Part shown: positions 22,321-32,200 of the stretch, one piece after another
How the letters are laid out: each line of letters starts with the position of its first letter
Position numbering within the stretch: position 1 is the stretch's first letter
Notes under the pieces: model-generated
Databases searched by the model: none
What the model was told of the DNA's origin: nothing
The model's input: only the letters and a program-made list of their open reading frames with translations
Source: Candidatus Magasanikbacteria bacterium RIFOXYB2_FULL_38_10
GTDB taxonomy: Bacteria; Patescibacteriota; Patescibacteriia; Magasanikbacterales; UBA10003
Assembly: GCA_001783145.1 (NCBI GenBank)
Contig: MFQT01000011.1
Coordinates: 1 to 41,475, forward strand
DNA: 41,475 nt
Direction of reading: 5' to 3'
Translations under genes and position numbers: made by a program

Positions 22321-23586
22321 TTAAAATCTAAAAAAACCAATCAATCTTTTTAAAGGATTGACCTTACCAAAACGGGAAACTAAATTTCCAAAATTATTTT
22401 TCTCCTGACTTAATTCTGACATCATCCCCCACTTAACCAATCCGATAGCGGTGGTAAAAGATAAATCATTAACTTTATCAGTAACACTGGTAATATTTAA
22501 AGGGTAGCCTAACGTGGCCGGCAATCTTAATTTACGTTTAGCTACTTCAATTAAACCATTTAATTTTGCTCCCCCTCCGGTAAAAATTACACCGGCCGGC
22601 AGAACGCCGCTACGCCCAATTTTTTTAAAGATGCTCTCAACTTTATCCATTATTTCTTCCACCCGCGCCTCAATAATTTCACTGGCAAATTTTAATGAAA
22701 CCAATTCGTGTTCAGCAGACCCCAAATCAAACAAATCTATTTCTTCCTTTTTACCAATGTCTTTGGAAACGGCCGATCCGTATTCTAACTTTAGTCTGTC
22801 AGCCGCATCAATAGAAGTTCGCAGGCCAATGGCCAAATCCGCACTGATATGTTCCGAACCAATGGGTAAAACCGCCGTATCCAAGATGTCGCCTTCTTCA
22901 AAAATCACCACACTGGTAGTAGCTCCACCTAAATTAACCACAGCGACACCCAAATCCTTTTGCTTATCTGTAGCCACAGCTTCGGCCGTGGCTAAAATTG
23001 ATAAAACCAAATCATTTATTTCCAAACTGGTACGATAAACAGCTTTAGTGAGATTTTTTATCTGTGAAGAAAGGCCTTGAATAATTTGAGTATCCACTTC
23101 TAACCGAACGCCGGTCATACCAATGGGATCTTTAATGCCTACTTGCCCGTCAACAGTATAGCTTTTAGGTATAACGTGCAAAATTTCATAATTAAGGGGC
23201 GTAGCTACGGTTCTGGCGGCCTCTATAGCCCTTTCTACCTCTTCTTCTGAAATTTCTCCGTCAGCCTTAGCTACGGCTATCACTCCTTTGCTTTCTTCGG
23301 AAATAATATGACTACCGGAAATACCTACCCAAGCCCGGCTTATGGGCACACCCGTCATTTGTTCGGCTTTTTCTAAACAGGCGGAAATAGAAGAAACAGC
23401 ATCTTCAATACTGGTCACCACTCCCCGATGCACACCTTCTGCCGGAGCTTCGGCGGCACCAATAATATGCAACTCTTTTTTATCATTGACCGGAACAATC
23501 TGTCCCACAGCCAAACGCACAGCGGTAGATCCTACATCCAAGCCGGCAATTATTTCGTCTTGTTTGGAATTACGTCTAAACACCAT
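22321..23586 (-). CDS. ftsA: Cell division protein FtsA
   Basis: FtsA is the actin-like ATPase that tethers FtsZ to the membrane. The 421-aa product shows the phosphate-1 loop G-L-D-V-G-S-T-A-V-R, the SHS2 insert (1C domain; V-P-I-S-R-A-W-V-G-I-S-G), V-V-N-L-G-G-A-T-T-S (phosphate-2) and V-I-F-T-G-G-G-A-K-L (adenosine motif). The C-terminus R-L-I-G-F-F-R-F is a good amphipathic membrane-targeting helix. It starts 2 nt after dgkA stops, linking it to the ybeY-dgkA transcript, while ftsZ downstream has its own promoter. Confidence 0.97.
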   Translation of the reverse strand: MVFRRNSKQDEIIAGLDVGSTAVRLAVGQIVPVNDKKELHIIGAAEAPAEGVHRGVVTSIEDAVSSISACLEKAEQMTGVPISRAWVGISGSHIISEESKGVIAVAKADGEISEEEVERAIEAARTVATPLNYEILHVIPKSYTVDGQVGIKDPIGMTGVRLEVDTQIIQGLSSQIKNLTKAVYRTSLEINDLVLSILATAEAVATDKQKDLGVAVVNLGGATTSVVIFEEGDILDTAVLPIGSEHISADLAIGLRTSIDAADRLKLEYGSAVSKDIGKKEEIDLFDLGSAEHELVSLKFASEIIEARVEEIMDKVESIFKKIGRSGVLPAGVIFTGGGAKLNGLIEVAKRKLRLPATLGYPLNITSVTDKVNDLSFTTAIGLVKWGMMSELSQEKNNFGNLVSRFGKVNPLKRLIGFFRF

Positions 23587-23588
23587 AG

Positions 23589-23966
23589 TTAACTTTTAAA
23601 ATAAGGAATAAAAATTATTAAGCCGATTAAAAGCGCTGCCAATGAAGCTAAGAGTACAGCCGCCGCCATAACATCTTTAATGGATTCAACATAAAAATGC
23701 AAACGCGGCTTCATCAAATCCACAAATCTTTCAAAGATGCTATTTATCAATTCTAACACTAAAACAAAAGCTACCACAAGTATTAGTACCATTTTTTCGT
23801 AATTACGCAAGGGAAAATAAAACATTAAAAAAAATACCACAGCCGCCACCACTAATTGAATTCTAAAACTTTGCTCCTCTTTTATAATTAAAGACAAACC
23901 TTTTAAGGCGTAATAAAAACTTTTAACGGTTTTACGAAGATAAAACATATTTTTTAAAAATTCCAA
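23589..23966 (-). CDS. dgkA: Diacylglycerol/undecaprenol kinase (DgkA family)
   Basis: This is a 125-aa integral membrane kinase. In Gram-positive-type bacteria the family phosphorylates undecaprenol for cell-wall lipid carrier recycling. It has three membrane helices, the conserved E-x-x-N-S-x-x-E motif (L-E-L-I-N-S-I-F-E-R) and K-D-V-M-A-A-A-V-L-L near the third helix. The longest start at 23966 overlaps ybeY by 35 bp; the Met at 23948 (M-F-Y-L-R-K) also overlaps ybeY and is equally plausible. It lies between ybeY and ftsA, the order seen in many Gram-positive bacteria. Confidence 0.93.
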   Translation of the reverse strand: MEFLKNMFYLRKTVKSFYYALKGLSLIIKEEQSFRIQLVVAAVVFFLMFYFPLRNYEKMVLILVVAFVLVLELINSIFERFVDLMKPRLHFYVESIKDVMAAAVLLASLAALLIGLIIFIPYFKS

Positions 23967-24357
23967 TCAAGAGTTTATCTTGCAAAGCATACATCTTTTC
24001 AGCTTCTTTTGCGTTTTTTTCATGATCAAACCCCAAAAGATGCAAAATTCCATGGATTAGAAGCCGGCTCATTTCTATTTTTAAGTTTAACTTATATTTT
24101 TTAGCTTGACGCTTGGCCTCGGGCAAACTAATCACCACTTCCCCCAAAAAATCCGCCTCACCCTCAAAAGACAGGACATCGGTAATTTTATTTTTTTTTC
24201 GATATTGCCAATTTAATTGTCTAATTTTTTTATCCCCTACTAGTATAACAGAAAAATCTTTTTTGATTTTCAAATTTTGGGAAACTTTTTTGGCTATTTC
24301 TTTAAGCCAAACAAGGACATTTTGATCTTGCGTCAAATTAAAAATTTCCAAAGACAT
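23932..24357 (-). CDS. ybeY: Endoribonuclease/rRNA maturation factor YbeY
   Basis: YbeY is a zinc metalloprotein needed for 16S rRNA 3' processing and 70S quality control. The 141-aa product contains the metal site H-G-I-L-H-L-L-G-F-D-H (three His) and the upstream T-D-V-L-S-F segment. Its length is normal. It overlaps dgkA at the 3' end and starts 1 nt after the preceding gene, so it is part of a tightly packed leftward transcript. Confidence 0.96.
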   Translation of the reverse strand: MSLEIFNLTQDQNVLVWLKEIAKKVSQNLKIKKDFSVILVGDKKIRQLNWQYRKKNKITDVLSFEGEADFLGEVVISLPEAKRQAKKYKLNLKIEMSRLLIHGILHLLGFDHEKNAKEAEKMYALQDKLLIGIFKKYVLSS

Positions 24358-24358
24358 A

Positions 24359-25453
24359 TCAAGGATTAGAAGAAGTGGTATTAAAATTCTCTACAGTACT
24401 AGTAGTTATTTCCGGTGACAAATTTTCTATTTCTCCTTGAGCCTTAAAACTGCCGACCATCATTTTTAAAGTGGTCAAAAAATTAATTTCCGTTTTTATG
24501 CCAATGTCGTAATTAATAACAAAAATTCTGTCTTCAAATGGCAAATAAGCGGTTAAACCGTCAGGGCTCAAAATTCCTTCTACCCCTTCTTTGGTTTTAA
24601 TTATTTTTAAATCAGCGGCGCTAACACCGGGAGATTGCGCCAAATACCAATCCTCAACTTTAAGTTTTAAAACATTATCCACAGCTAAAACTTCAACAAA
24701 TTCTCCAGTATCTGAAGAAAAAATAACTTCCTCGGCATTGGAATCCAAAGCTTGGGCTATCCATTGAACGGGATAAAAAATTGAATAACCAAAATTTGGA
24801 TTGAAATAAGTTGCCACTTTACCGGAATCAAGCAACCGAACCGGTTTAAATCCAATTGGATTATAAAGGCTTAAAATTTCTAAAGAATCAGAAAATCCAT
24901 CATCGTCGCTATCGGGCTTACTGGGATTAGTTCCATAAAGAGATTCTTCTTGATTAGTTAAGCTATCATTATCTGTATCTTCGGCAGGGGCGTAATTTTT
25001 AAATGGAAAAACAGCTAAGCCGGAAAATTGAACGGAAATTGTGGGAGTAGATGTTGCTTGTTCAATAACCGGCTCAGTTTGAACAATATTTTCCACAGTG
25101 GAAGTAGCCGGAGCGGAGACGCCGGGCGTAATTACTGCAGAATTCTTAATTTGTTCGGCTTCTAATAATTTTTGACGGGCAACCTGTGCTTGATGAATAT
25201 AATAATAAGAAAAAATACCCGTAACCATAATCAAAACGGCCGCAATTACACCAATGAAAACTTTAGGGGAGGAAAAAATCACCTTTCCGAAAGGAAAAGC
25301 GGGTGCAAATTGTTTAGAAGAAACCGCCACTGGCGAACTTTTTTCCGCAACAGAAGATTTTTTTTTAACCGGTTTAGAAACAGCGCCGTAAAATTCTTCG
25401 GGTATGATGTAAATTTCCGAATCGTTAGTGCTTGTTAAATTTTCTTCCGGCAT
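24359..25453 (-). CDS. Single-pass protein with TSP3-like calcium repeats
   Basis: I chose the Met at 25453 (M-P-E-E-N-L-T) over 25507 because the extra N-terminus is not protein-like; this is moderately sure. The product is about 364 aa: a Lys-rich cytoplasmic N-terminus, one transmembrane helix (about residues 66-86, F-I-G-V-I-A-A-V-L-I-M-V-T-G), a Thr/Ser/Pro linker, then thrombospondin type-3-like Asp repeats (D-T-D-N-D-S-L; D-S-D-D-D-G-F-S-D). A C-terminal globular domain of about 170 residues follows. It probably sits outside the cell, bound to calcium. It is adjacent to and similar in plan to the next TSP3 protein, suggesting duplication. Role unknown. Confidence 0.8.
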   Translation of the reverse strand: MPEENLTSTNDSEIYIIPEEFYGAVSKPVKKKSSVAEKSSPVAVSSKQFAPAFPFGKVIFSSPKVFIGVIAAVLIMVTGIFSYYYIHQAQVARQKLLEAEQIKNSAVITPGVSAPATSTVENIVQTEPVIEQATSTPTISVQFSGLAVFPFKNYAPAEDTDNDSLTNQEESLYGTNPSKPDSDDDGFSDSLEILSLYNPIGFKPVRLLDSGKVATYFNPNFGYSIFYPVQWIAQALDSNAEEVIFSSDTGEFVEVLAVDNVLKLKVEDWYLAQSPGVSAADLKIIKTKEGVEGILSPDGLTAYLPFEDRIFVINYDIGIKTEINFLTTLKMMVGSFKAQGEIENLSPEITTSTVENFNTTSSNP

Positions 25454-25527
25454 ATTAGTATAATTAAATTCTTCTTGGCTTTTCCTTAAAGAAATAAAGA
25501 GGGTCATTTTACCGCAACATTTTAAAT

Positions 25528-26244
25528 TTACTGTGTTGGTAATTCCAATAATTTACCGGCACCCAAAGGGTTGTAACCATTTTTTACTTCTTCGCCGTCA
25601 TTAAACCCGTCGCCGTCAGTGTCTGTTTTTAAAGGATCGGTTTTCCAAATCATAATTTCCTCATAATCTGTTAAACTGTCGCCGTCAGTGTCTGTCTTTT
25701 GAGAGTCTGTTCCATATTTATTTTCTTCTTCATCTATAAGACCATCGCCGTCAGTGTCTGTTATTGCAACAGATGAGGTGGCGGGTATAATGACTGCGGC
25801 AGGGACATTGACAGAATCATTAACCTGCTCCGGGGTATTTACATTAACCTGTATATTAGTATTTTCATTAACCAAAGGAACTACTGTATTCGTGAGGTTG
25901 CTGACAGTTGGGGAAGTTTTTTTAGTAGCTTTCATAATTCCCCAAGTTGTTAAACCGCCCAAGGCGACAATTAAAATAAAGCCTAAAAAAATAAAAAAAT
26001 TTTTTTTATTTAAAATAGGGGGAGTAATTTCTATTTGTTTTTCTTGATTTTGACCCGAAGTGGCAAAGGTACTCATTTCCTCTCTAACCGGGATGGGGTT
26101 GGGCCCTGTTAAAGCAGGTTTTACCGGTTTTAATTTTTGATTAGCCAAAGCTGATTTTAATTCTAAGGGTCCGCCAGTCGGTTCGGCATTGGCTAAAATG
26201 TCTTCCGGTTCATTAGGATTTTGAGGAGCGATGTCATCAAACAT
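25528..26244 (-). CDS. Single-pass protein with three TSP3 calcium repeats
   Basis: This is a 238-aa protein. A cytoplasmic Pro-rich part comes first, then a transmembrane helix (about 84-106, F-F-I-F-L-G-F-I-L-I-V-A-L-G) and a Val/Asn/Thr linker. Three tandem thrombospondin type-3 repeats (T-D-T-D-G-D-G/S) end in G-Y-N-P. At DNA level cgccgtcagtgtctg recurs at 25611, 25680 and 25746 (69- and 66-bp spacing), so the repeats arose by recent duplication or are kept identical. The Asp-rich loops are expected to bind calcium. It lies directly downstream of the giant surface protein, so a surface role in the same complex is plausible but unproven. Confidence 0.85.
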   Translation of the reverse strand: MFDDIAPQNPNEPEDILANAEPTGGPLELKSALANQKLKPVKPALTGPNPIPVREEMSTFATSGQNQEKQIEITPPILNKKNFFIFLGFILIVALGGLTTWGIMKATKKTSPTVSNLTNTVVPLVNENTNIQVNVNTPEQVNDSVNVPAAVIIPATSSVAITDTDGDGLIDEEENKYGTDSQKTDTDGDSLTDYEEIMIWKTDPLKTDTDGDGFNDGEEVKNGYNPLGAGKLLELPTQ

Positions 26245-26285
26245 ATTCTTATAATTTAATTGTTTATTTTATTTTAATCAAAAAA

Positions 26286-29200
26286 TTATTGTGAGATAGT
26301 CATTATTTTACAGCCAAAAGCACAATAAGTACAACTCGGAGCGCCTTGTTGCGGAACGCAGGCATCGCCATTGGCCGGACCAAAATCACATTCCTCGCCC
26401 TGATCTTTATAATTACCATCATTATCAGAATCAATGCCGCAATTAGCTAAATAAACCGGTAACTCCGGAGCCTTAAACGGCAGACAAGAAATGTCAGGGG
26501 AGGAAAAATAGGCCAAATCCAGAGAATTATTATCCCAAGAACAAGAATCATTGGAAAAATTCTTAGTGGCAGAAGTATTATCAACGTAGTAAGGCCAGCC
26601 GGTGGCGCTGGCTTGTTTCACAGATTTTACTTCGTTCGTCATCTGACAATATTTTTTGCCTGGTTGATAATTTTCACACTGTCCACTTTGACAATCTTGG
26701 TCTTTTTCACAATACTTATTCACCGATAGGCCACCGCTACAACTGCCTATCTGGCAAGTTTCACTAGCCTCGCACTCTTCATAAACGGGATTTATTAATC
26801 CGTCGCCGCAATAATCGCGGCCTTGGCAATCATAAGCGCAAGAACCTTCTTTTACTGTATTATACTTAGCTCCGCTCCTAATACAATTACCGCCGGTGGG
26901 ACATTCATTGCTACTACTGCAAAAATATAAATTATCATTATCACACCAGCCCTTATTTGAAGAATCTATCTCACTAAAATTATTTTCTTTTTGTGCCCAT
27001 AAGTAAAAAGAAAGAGGACCTGAAGTGAAAATTTCATATTTAAACGCCGACGAATCGCAAACCTCATTTCCTTTTGTAAAATATTGATCCCCGCATTTAT
27101 TGGCGGTATTTAAAGTACAATCGGCTTTACAATATCCATATTTGCCATTATTAAACCCATCATCACAAATTTCTGGTCCATTTTCAATACCGTCACCGCA
27201 AAAGCCTGCAGATACGCAAGATCCTGTTTGAGAAGAAGTGTGCGTATAAATAAAACTAATTTCCTCTCCAGTTAAAGCCCTATTATAAATACGGGCGTCG
27301 TCTAAAAGACCCTCAAAATAGTGTTCAGGATTACTTGTTAATGAATTATTTAAAGCCAGCGAGTCGCCACTTGCTTTAACTCTATAACCATTAACCACTT
27401 GGCTTATTTTCTGACCATCTAAAAACAAAGTGGTTGAAGAATGTATTCCATCCCAATCGCCAGCAACAGCCAAATGATACCACTGATCTTTATTAAGATC
27501 CGGTTGACTGGAAGGAAACCCAATTTCAGTGTTGGGCGCGCAACCGCTGGCATTACCGGAACCGGTGCATTTTGACGAATCAGTTGGCTGATTTCTAATA
27601 CTGGCCATAATTTTTTTGCCCCTAATGGCTATATACACCCCGGAACCCGGATAACCACCGCGGAAATTAGAGATTAAAAACTTTGCGGTACTATCAGCGG
27701 GATAATTACTAATATTAAACCAAAGGGCAAAAGTAAAACTGCCATTATTTTGAAAATCTTTAATGCTCTGATTATTAGCCGGGATGGTAATATAGGGTGG
27801 ATTGCTTACTGGAGCAGGAAACTTTATTGCGTTACTAATTTTGCCTTGTAAAAACTCAGCTGTGTTAATTAGCTTACCATTATTACCATAACCGCTTTTA
27901 TCTAAAATTGTGTTGCCGCTCACATCAGCAGTATCAAAAGTCCACCGGCCTATTAGACTGGAAACATCCGAATCCCACCCCAGGCAATCAGTCTTGCATT
28001 TTTCAAGTTTCTGCCCAGGGTATTTGCTTTCATCCGCTGATGTTAAAGGATCATTGACGGGTAAGCAAGAAACCAATCTAGTTTCCCCGGGAGTACAAAC
28101 ACCGCACTGAGTTTGGGCTGTCTGTATCACATTATTGCAAGAATTGTACAATTGAAAATCAACGCCGCTTATTGAACAATTTCCCCCGCCAGGCAGGCAA
28201 TCCGTATCGGTTTTGCAAACATTTTTGTTTAAGCTGCAAAGCTTGATATTTAAAAAATCATTTAAATTACGAGCCCAAGTTAATCCGGAGACAATTTCCA
28301 AATCGGCTTTGATAACCGAAGAGGCTCCGGCAATGGTTTGATACTGATAAACATGCGAACCGCCGGGACAAATAAAGGTGGAGTTAGCTTCATTCCAACA
28401 AGTGTCGGCATTATAAGGACCTAAATTTTCTCCGTCAGCAAACACCTCACTGTTGCCACATTCATAAAAATTATTAAGAGGGTCGATTGGCATGCCAAAA
28501 CCCAAGGAATTGCTTAAAAGTTGCCAGGATTTCCATTTACTATTGGTATAAGATGGCAAAAATGTACCATACTCCGTACTTTCGGTAAGTTTGGGAAAAA
28601 AACCTTTAGTAGCGTAATACCCTGCCAATTTTTCACTGACAGCCTTTAAATCTTTAAAACGGACAAAATCGCGGTTTATCTGTGCAAGCCTTGCTTTACC
28701 GGTAAAATTAACATTTAAAGTAAAGTTATTTAAAAGCTGAGTGACAACATTTAAAGTTTCACTGCTGGGATTATCACTGAAAGAAAAAACATAAACATTG
28801 GAATAAATCTTGTTATCCAGACTGATATTTAAACCGTTAACATAATAAGTTCGGCCTTCTTGCAAGGCTTGATAAACGTGATCATCAGATCCGATTCTAA
28901 CGGCATTAGTTGATCCCTTAGGAATCCAGGGTTGGGAATTATACCAATCTTTAGTAGATAAATAATTAGGATTAGGATAAACACGCAGACCAATACTGTC
29001 CCTATTAACAGAATTGGCAAAAGTAAAGAAAAATTCTTTAAAGATACCGGAAGAATCTTGATGTCCGCCGGTTTGATGATAAAGAGGGGTATTTAAATTT
29101 AAAGCGCCCAAATCATCAGCTATATCATTACTTTTACCTGTGTCGCGGCAATATAAAAGTTTAAAATTAGTCCAGCCGTTGCCTTCACTTATGGCATTTT

Positions 29201-32200
29201 TGTTATCTAACGCATCAAAATACCCCAAGCCCAAACCAGGACTATAAGGATTAAAAGACGGCCAGGGATTTTCACATAGAAAAACGGAAATGGTGCCGGT
29301 GGCGCTAAAAACCCGTCCTACCGTGGTATCCCTGGAGGTGTCTTCGGTAATTCTAGTAAACGCGCCAATAGCAGTATCACCGTTTTTGCCCAAAGCTTTA
29401 ACATCAGCGCTATCGTTAATGGAAGTAATACCTATAATATCGGGGGGCGGAAAATCTCCATCAATCCAACCATACTCCCAATTATAAGCACCGGGCATAG
29501 GCATAAGCTCTTGCACCAAAGAAGTCCCCGGAGCAACAAACTGCGGTTTGGCATTAAATTGATGTGTTTCATCTTTCCTGGTAAAAATTTGAACGGCAGG
29601 ATCAAGAGACAAATGATCAATTTTGCAAAGATTACCAGCGGTTTTAAAATCAATTATTCTAGTATTCTGCATTCGCACTCCTTCAATATTGCGCGATTCC
29701 TTAAAAACAACCAACCGGTAATTGGTATTTTCCGCCAAAGGCTGTTTTAATTCTAAAATCGCTTGGGTAGTAGTGGCATTAACGCCGCCTATTACAGTTG
29801 AAATCTCCCGAATTTTTAAATCATAAATAATATCTCCGGCGCAAAAATACTCTGCCTGTACCGGCCGGCCAAAAAAGCGGCGCGCGGCGAATTTTATCTT
29901 TTGCCAAAAATTATGAGGTTCTTCTTCTTTTTGTCCCAACAAATAGGTGCCTTGCGCACAATTAGGAGTACTGGTGGTTTTAGCTAAGGCAATATTAAAA
30001 TATCCCAAGGTAGTACTGGTAAAGCTGTTCTCTTCCATTGGTTGATCAAATTTGACTGATAAAAGAGCATTAGGGCAAATATTTGTTTGTAAGCCATTTC
30101 GCGGCAAGGTATCTACATCCTCCACCACAGCGGGACGTTCATAGCAACAAGAATTTTTTCCTGCCCCCTTATCTGCATCACCTAAAGGACAACTGGAATC
30201 AACAGGAGTGTAGCCGCACTGCAAAACAAAATCCGCCACCCCTCTCTTCCCTTCCGTATCTGCATAAATTTGAGTTTTTTGGTGTTTATTAGAATCCGGC
30301 GTGCCTTGCCCAATAGCCGTGGCGTATTGCAGAGGATCAATTAAGCCGTTTCCCAAAGCTGTTTCAAAGCCGGTAGTTAACAGACAATTGTTGGCGCAGT
30401 TGGCCCCTCCATCGCACTCTTCATTATTTTCTATTACCCCGTTGCCGCAAACAGGAACAGCGCGATATTGGTTAAGACACCTTGATTCTTTAGTAGTAGA
30501 AGAACCGCCAATGGTAGCAACGCAATGCGCCAAACTAATGGGATTAGCTGTAGTAAACAAACAACCGGCCGTACAAGTACTACCAGGCAAACCGTTTTCC
30601 GCACCTAAATCACATTCTTCATTTTTTTCCGGGGTACTATAAGGTCCGCCGTTGCCGCAACAATTAGGATCAGTTCTATTGAAACACGCACTGGTGCCTA
30701 ACTTAAGGCGAGGTAAAATTTGACAATCCGTGGAGCAGTTGGCCGTATTGTTATCGCAAGTTTCCAAAGCATTGCTTTGAATAGCCCCGTCTCCGCAATA
30801 ATTTGTTAAAGCAGAGCTGCCTCCCCTTCTAACACCTAAATCATAATTGGAAACAAAGGCCACGTTAGAATTTTGCGATTGCCAAGACCAATTATAGGCA
30901 AAGGCATTTAATTGCTGGCCTTCAGCCAAACAATTATCCGGAGTACCGAAAGCAGAGCTTACCAAAGCGCTTTGGCTACCAATCCAATAAACAGTGGAGG
31001 TGGCGGGTGAAATTTTAACTCTTTCAATCCTACAAACATTAGAATCATTTTTAGTACGAAAGGTCCAAGAAAAAGCGCAATAATTACCGCCTCCGCAATT
31101 ATAATTCAAATCTTCATCAGCCAAAGGAACCCCGCCCTCGCTCTTAACATTATTTTTAGCGCTTAATTTAATGCGGTAATAAGTGTTTGGTAATAAATTA
31201 GTTCCTAAAGGAGCCAAGGAAATATTAAAATTACGGCAAGCTTTATTTGCGCCAACCTCTTGATTACAGTCACTGGAGTTAACAACGCTACCCAAAAGAT
31301 TATTAGTTTGAACATTACAATTTTCATCCGGACATTGATAAATCTGCAGATTCTGTTCAACACCCTTCACTCTTATATCAAATTTAACTTCAATAGAGCT
31401 GTTAATACAGGCGGTATTACAAATTGGCTTGTAACTTATTATCTTTGGCTTGGAGGGAAAAACATACAAAATGGCATTATCTCTTATAGAGCTTCCACCG
31501 CTCTCTGTCTTAACCCAAACTTTTTCTCCACTAACAGGAGTAATTTTGTCTAAAGTTGTTAAATCTTGATTAGGTTTTCCTCTGCCAACATTAGGGTCAC
31601 CCGCAGGCCATTTGTCATTAGTAATTGAAGCATAAATGCTAGTATCACCAACATTAAATCCGGCATTCCATTGCCAATTGTAGGCATTGGCGTCAATTAA
31701 CCAACATTTGTTATCAGAGGCAACGGCAGAAACATTGTACAAAATTTTAGTGCCTGGATAATAAAGAGTGTTAAAATCTTTAGCGGTAAAAAGATGAGGG
31801 ATTACAACCGCGCTACCCAATTTACATAATTCAGTACTATTTTTTGTCTTGAAATTAAAACAATAAGAAGCTGAAGAGCCGCCTACGGTAGGACAAATTC
31901 CGGTTGGAGAAGGAAGCATTTCTTTTTCTAAAAGAGAATCTGTGGGCACAAAACTTTTAATTTGAGTGGTTAAAACAACTCTATACCAGGTATTTTGATT
32001 CAAAAGACCGCTATCCGGAGAAAAGATGATGGTATCATATCCACCAGATCCAGGGTCCAAGGTTCCATCAGATAGTTCAAAACTCAAATTTCCTCCGATT
32101 TCTTCAACCCATCCGGAAGCAGGGCAAGTACCACCGGTACATTTTTGAATAATAAAAGAATTGCCTTTAATAATGGTGCTTTGTTTAATTAAACTGGTAA

